From NCBI RefSeq assembly GCF_904424705.1, contig NZ_CAJGBF010000018.1:1-64000 (forward strand): DNA of 64,000 bases, read 5' to 3'. The position numbers were made by a program, and so were the translations under genes. The notes below the pieces were generated by a model that saw nothing but the letters and a program-made list of their open reading frames with translations, did no database searches and was not told the origin of the DNA. Position 1 is the first letter of the stretch. Each line of letters starts with the position of its first letter. This document shows, one piece after another, positions 63,419 to 64,000 of this stretch. The stretch comes from Rossellomorea arthrocnemi. Lineage in GTDB: Bacteria > Bacillota > Bacilli > Bacillales > Bacillaceae_B.

Positions 63419-63550
63419 TTATTTGTTTTGTTGGTTTTGTTGGTTTTGTTGTTTAGCGGCTTTTTTAGCTCTTTCAGAAGCGTTTTGTTCTTGAGCAAAT
63501 TCTGCTTCATTTTTCTGTTGCTGCGGTTGTTTGTTGTTGTTGTTTGTCAT
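63419..63550 (-). CDS. gamma-type small acid-soluble spore protein
   Basis: The 43-residue protein is rich in Asn, Gln and Lys and contains one repeat of the gamma-SASP form, AEFAQEQNASERAKKAAKQQ (compare the TEFASETNAQQV repeats of SspE). It is stored in the spore core and degraded during germination. GGAGGTGATAAAG lies perfectly before the ATG at 63550. It is shorter than the usual 75-90 residues, having only one repeat. Its own terminator follows; the sporulation promoter is not resolved. Confidence 0.8.
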   Translation of the reverse strand: MTNNNNKQPQQQKNEAEFAQEQNASERAKKAAKQQNQQNQQNK

Positions 63551-63764
63551 CTTTATCACCTCCGTCTCCTATAATTTGCCCGGATATGAAAAAAAGATAC
63601 CCAAATATGAAATTTTTTAGCGTTTATACTATCTAAGTGTTTCCATTTACTTACTAGTTTAGATACTTGCAGAAGAGGGTATCAATAAGTTCATGCCTTT
63701 ATTTCTTTATTACATATCTGAACGTGCATGTGAAATTGACACGATGGATTGAGGGGGAAACTAG

Positions 63765-64000
63765 TTGAAGAACTTTACACCAATGTTTTGGATATCCATA
63801 TCGATCGGTGTGATATTTGTTTTATGGGGAGTCACTTTTCCTCAAGGGTTGATCGATATAATGACTAATACTCAAGGGGTTCTCCTTGATAAGTTTGGCT
63901 GGTTTTATCAATTTTCGGCCACATTCTTTTTTATCGTCGCTATTTTTTTTGCTTTGAGTAAGTATGGAAAGATTCGTTTAGGTAAGGACACGGACAGGCC
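63765..64000 (+). CDS. BCCT-family glycine betaine/choline transporter, start only
   Basis: The first 78 codons are visible. TTG start at 63765 follows GAGGGGG at 7 bases. The two membrane segments (FWISISIGVIFVLWGV; FYQFSATFFFIVAIFFALS) and the following KYGKIRLGKDTDRP are characteristic of BCCT transporters such as OpuD, which import compatible solutes with Na+. The gene runs off the window edge. Confidence 0.85.
   Translation, partial: MKNFTPMFWISISIGVIFVLWGVTFPQGLIDIMTNTQGVLLDKFGWFYQFSATFFFIVAIFFALSKYGKIRLGKDTDR

Noticed and set aside
1..64000. CRISPR array, prophage or integrative element
   Set aside because: No regularly spaced repeats, no cas, integrase, capsid or conjugation genes are visible; the only mobile sequence is the IS3 end at the left edge.

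Overview
The window comes from a low-GC, endospore-forming Bacillaceae chromosome. The evidence is strong AGGAGG-type ribosome binding sites with frequent TTG and GTG starts, a gamma-type small acid-soluble spore protein, LigD/Ku, an FMN riboswitch, T-boxes, and Bacillus-type families (YuxH, YxlEFG, YflJ/DUF2639, DUF3900). The glycosylated and acylated carotenoid genes suggest a pigmented, possibly marine lineage such as Rossellomorea; that is inference. Apart from a cut-off IS3-family transposase at the left edge, the window is ordinary core and accessory chromosome with no prophage and no CRISPR.

Layout. 0-10 kb: IS3 end, LCP wall-polymer ligase, a Schlafen-type AlbA_2 protein, a CobW GTPase/Asp-Cys-rich membrane protein/DUF2085 cluster, a MarR-MFS pair, a secreted CAP protein, an atypical SDR and a MATE pump. 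10.5-14.6 kb: four-gene carotenoid-modification operon. 14.7-20 kb: second-type MurG, a GNAT gene behind a structured leader, an amidohydrolase, and the UppP-DedA carrier-lipid pair. 20-26.8 kb: WYL regulator, yxlEFG-like ABC operon, a broken Clp_N-acetyltransferase with Nudix and patatin genes, and a copper-storage-type four-helix protein. 26.9-30.8 kb: ribDEBAH under an FMN riboswitch. 31-43 kb: purine permease, YuxH, DapF, divergent LigD/Ku, PAP2 phosphatase, a Fur-controlled small RNA candidate, PanF with its small partner, and a palindromic repeat. 44-51 kb: complete trpEGDCFBA behind two tandem Trp T-boxes. 51-64 kb: mostly single genes (methyltransferase, phosphoesterase, CDF transporter, Nudix enzymes, MscL, DinB, cold-shock protein, MFS pump, spore protein) and the start of a BCCT transporter.

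How the genes work together. Riboflavin and tryptophan synthesis are each complete operons with RNA-level control. Cell-envelope work recurs: LCP, MurG, UppP and DedA all act on wall precursors or undecaprenyl carriers. LigD and Ku form the bacterial end-joining system. The points most worth a second look are the FsrA-like RNA at 40.5 kb, the GNAT leader at 16.8 kb with a tRNA T-arm-like hairpin and a ribosome-site-masking hairpin, the 13-bp duplication that splits the Clp_N-GNAT gene, the palindromic element at 42.5 kb, and the Asp-Cys-rich protein beside the CobW GTPase.
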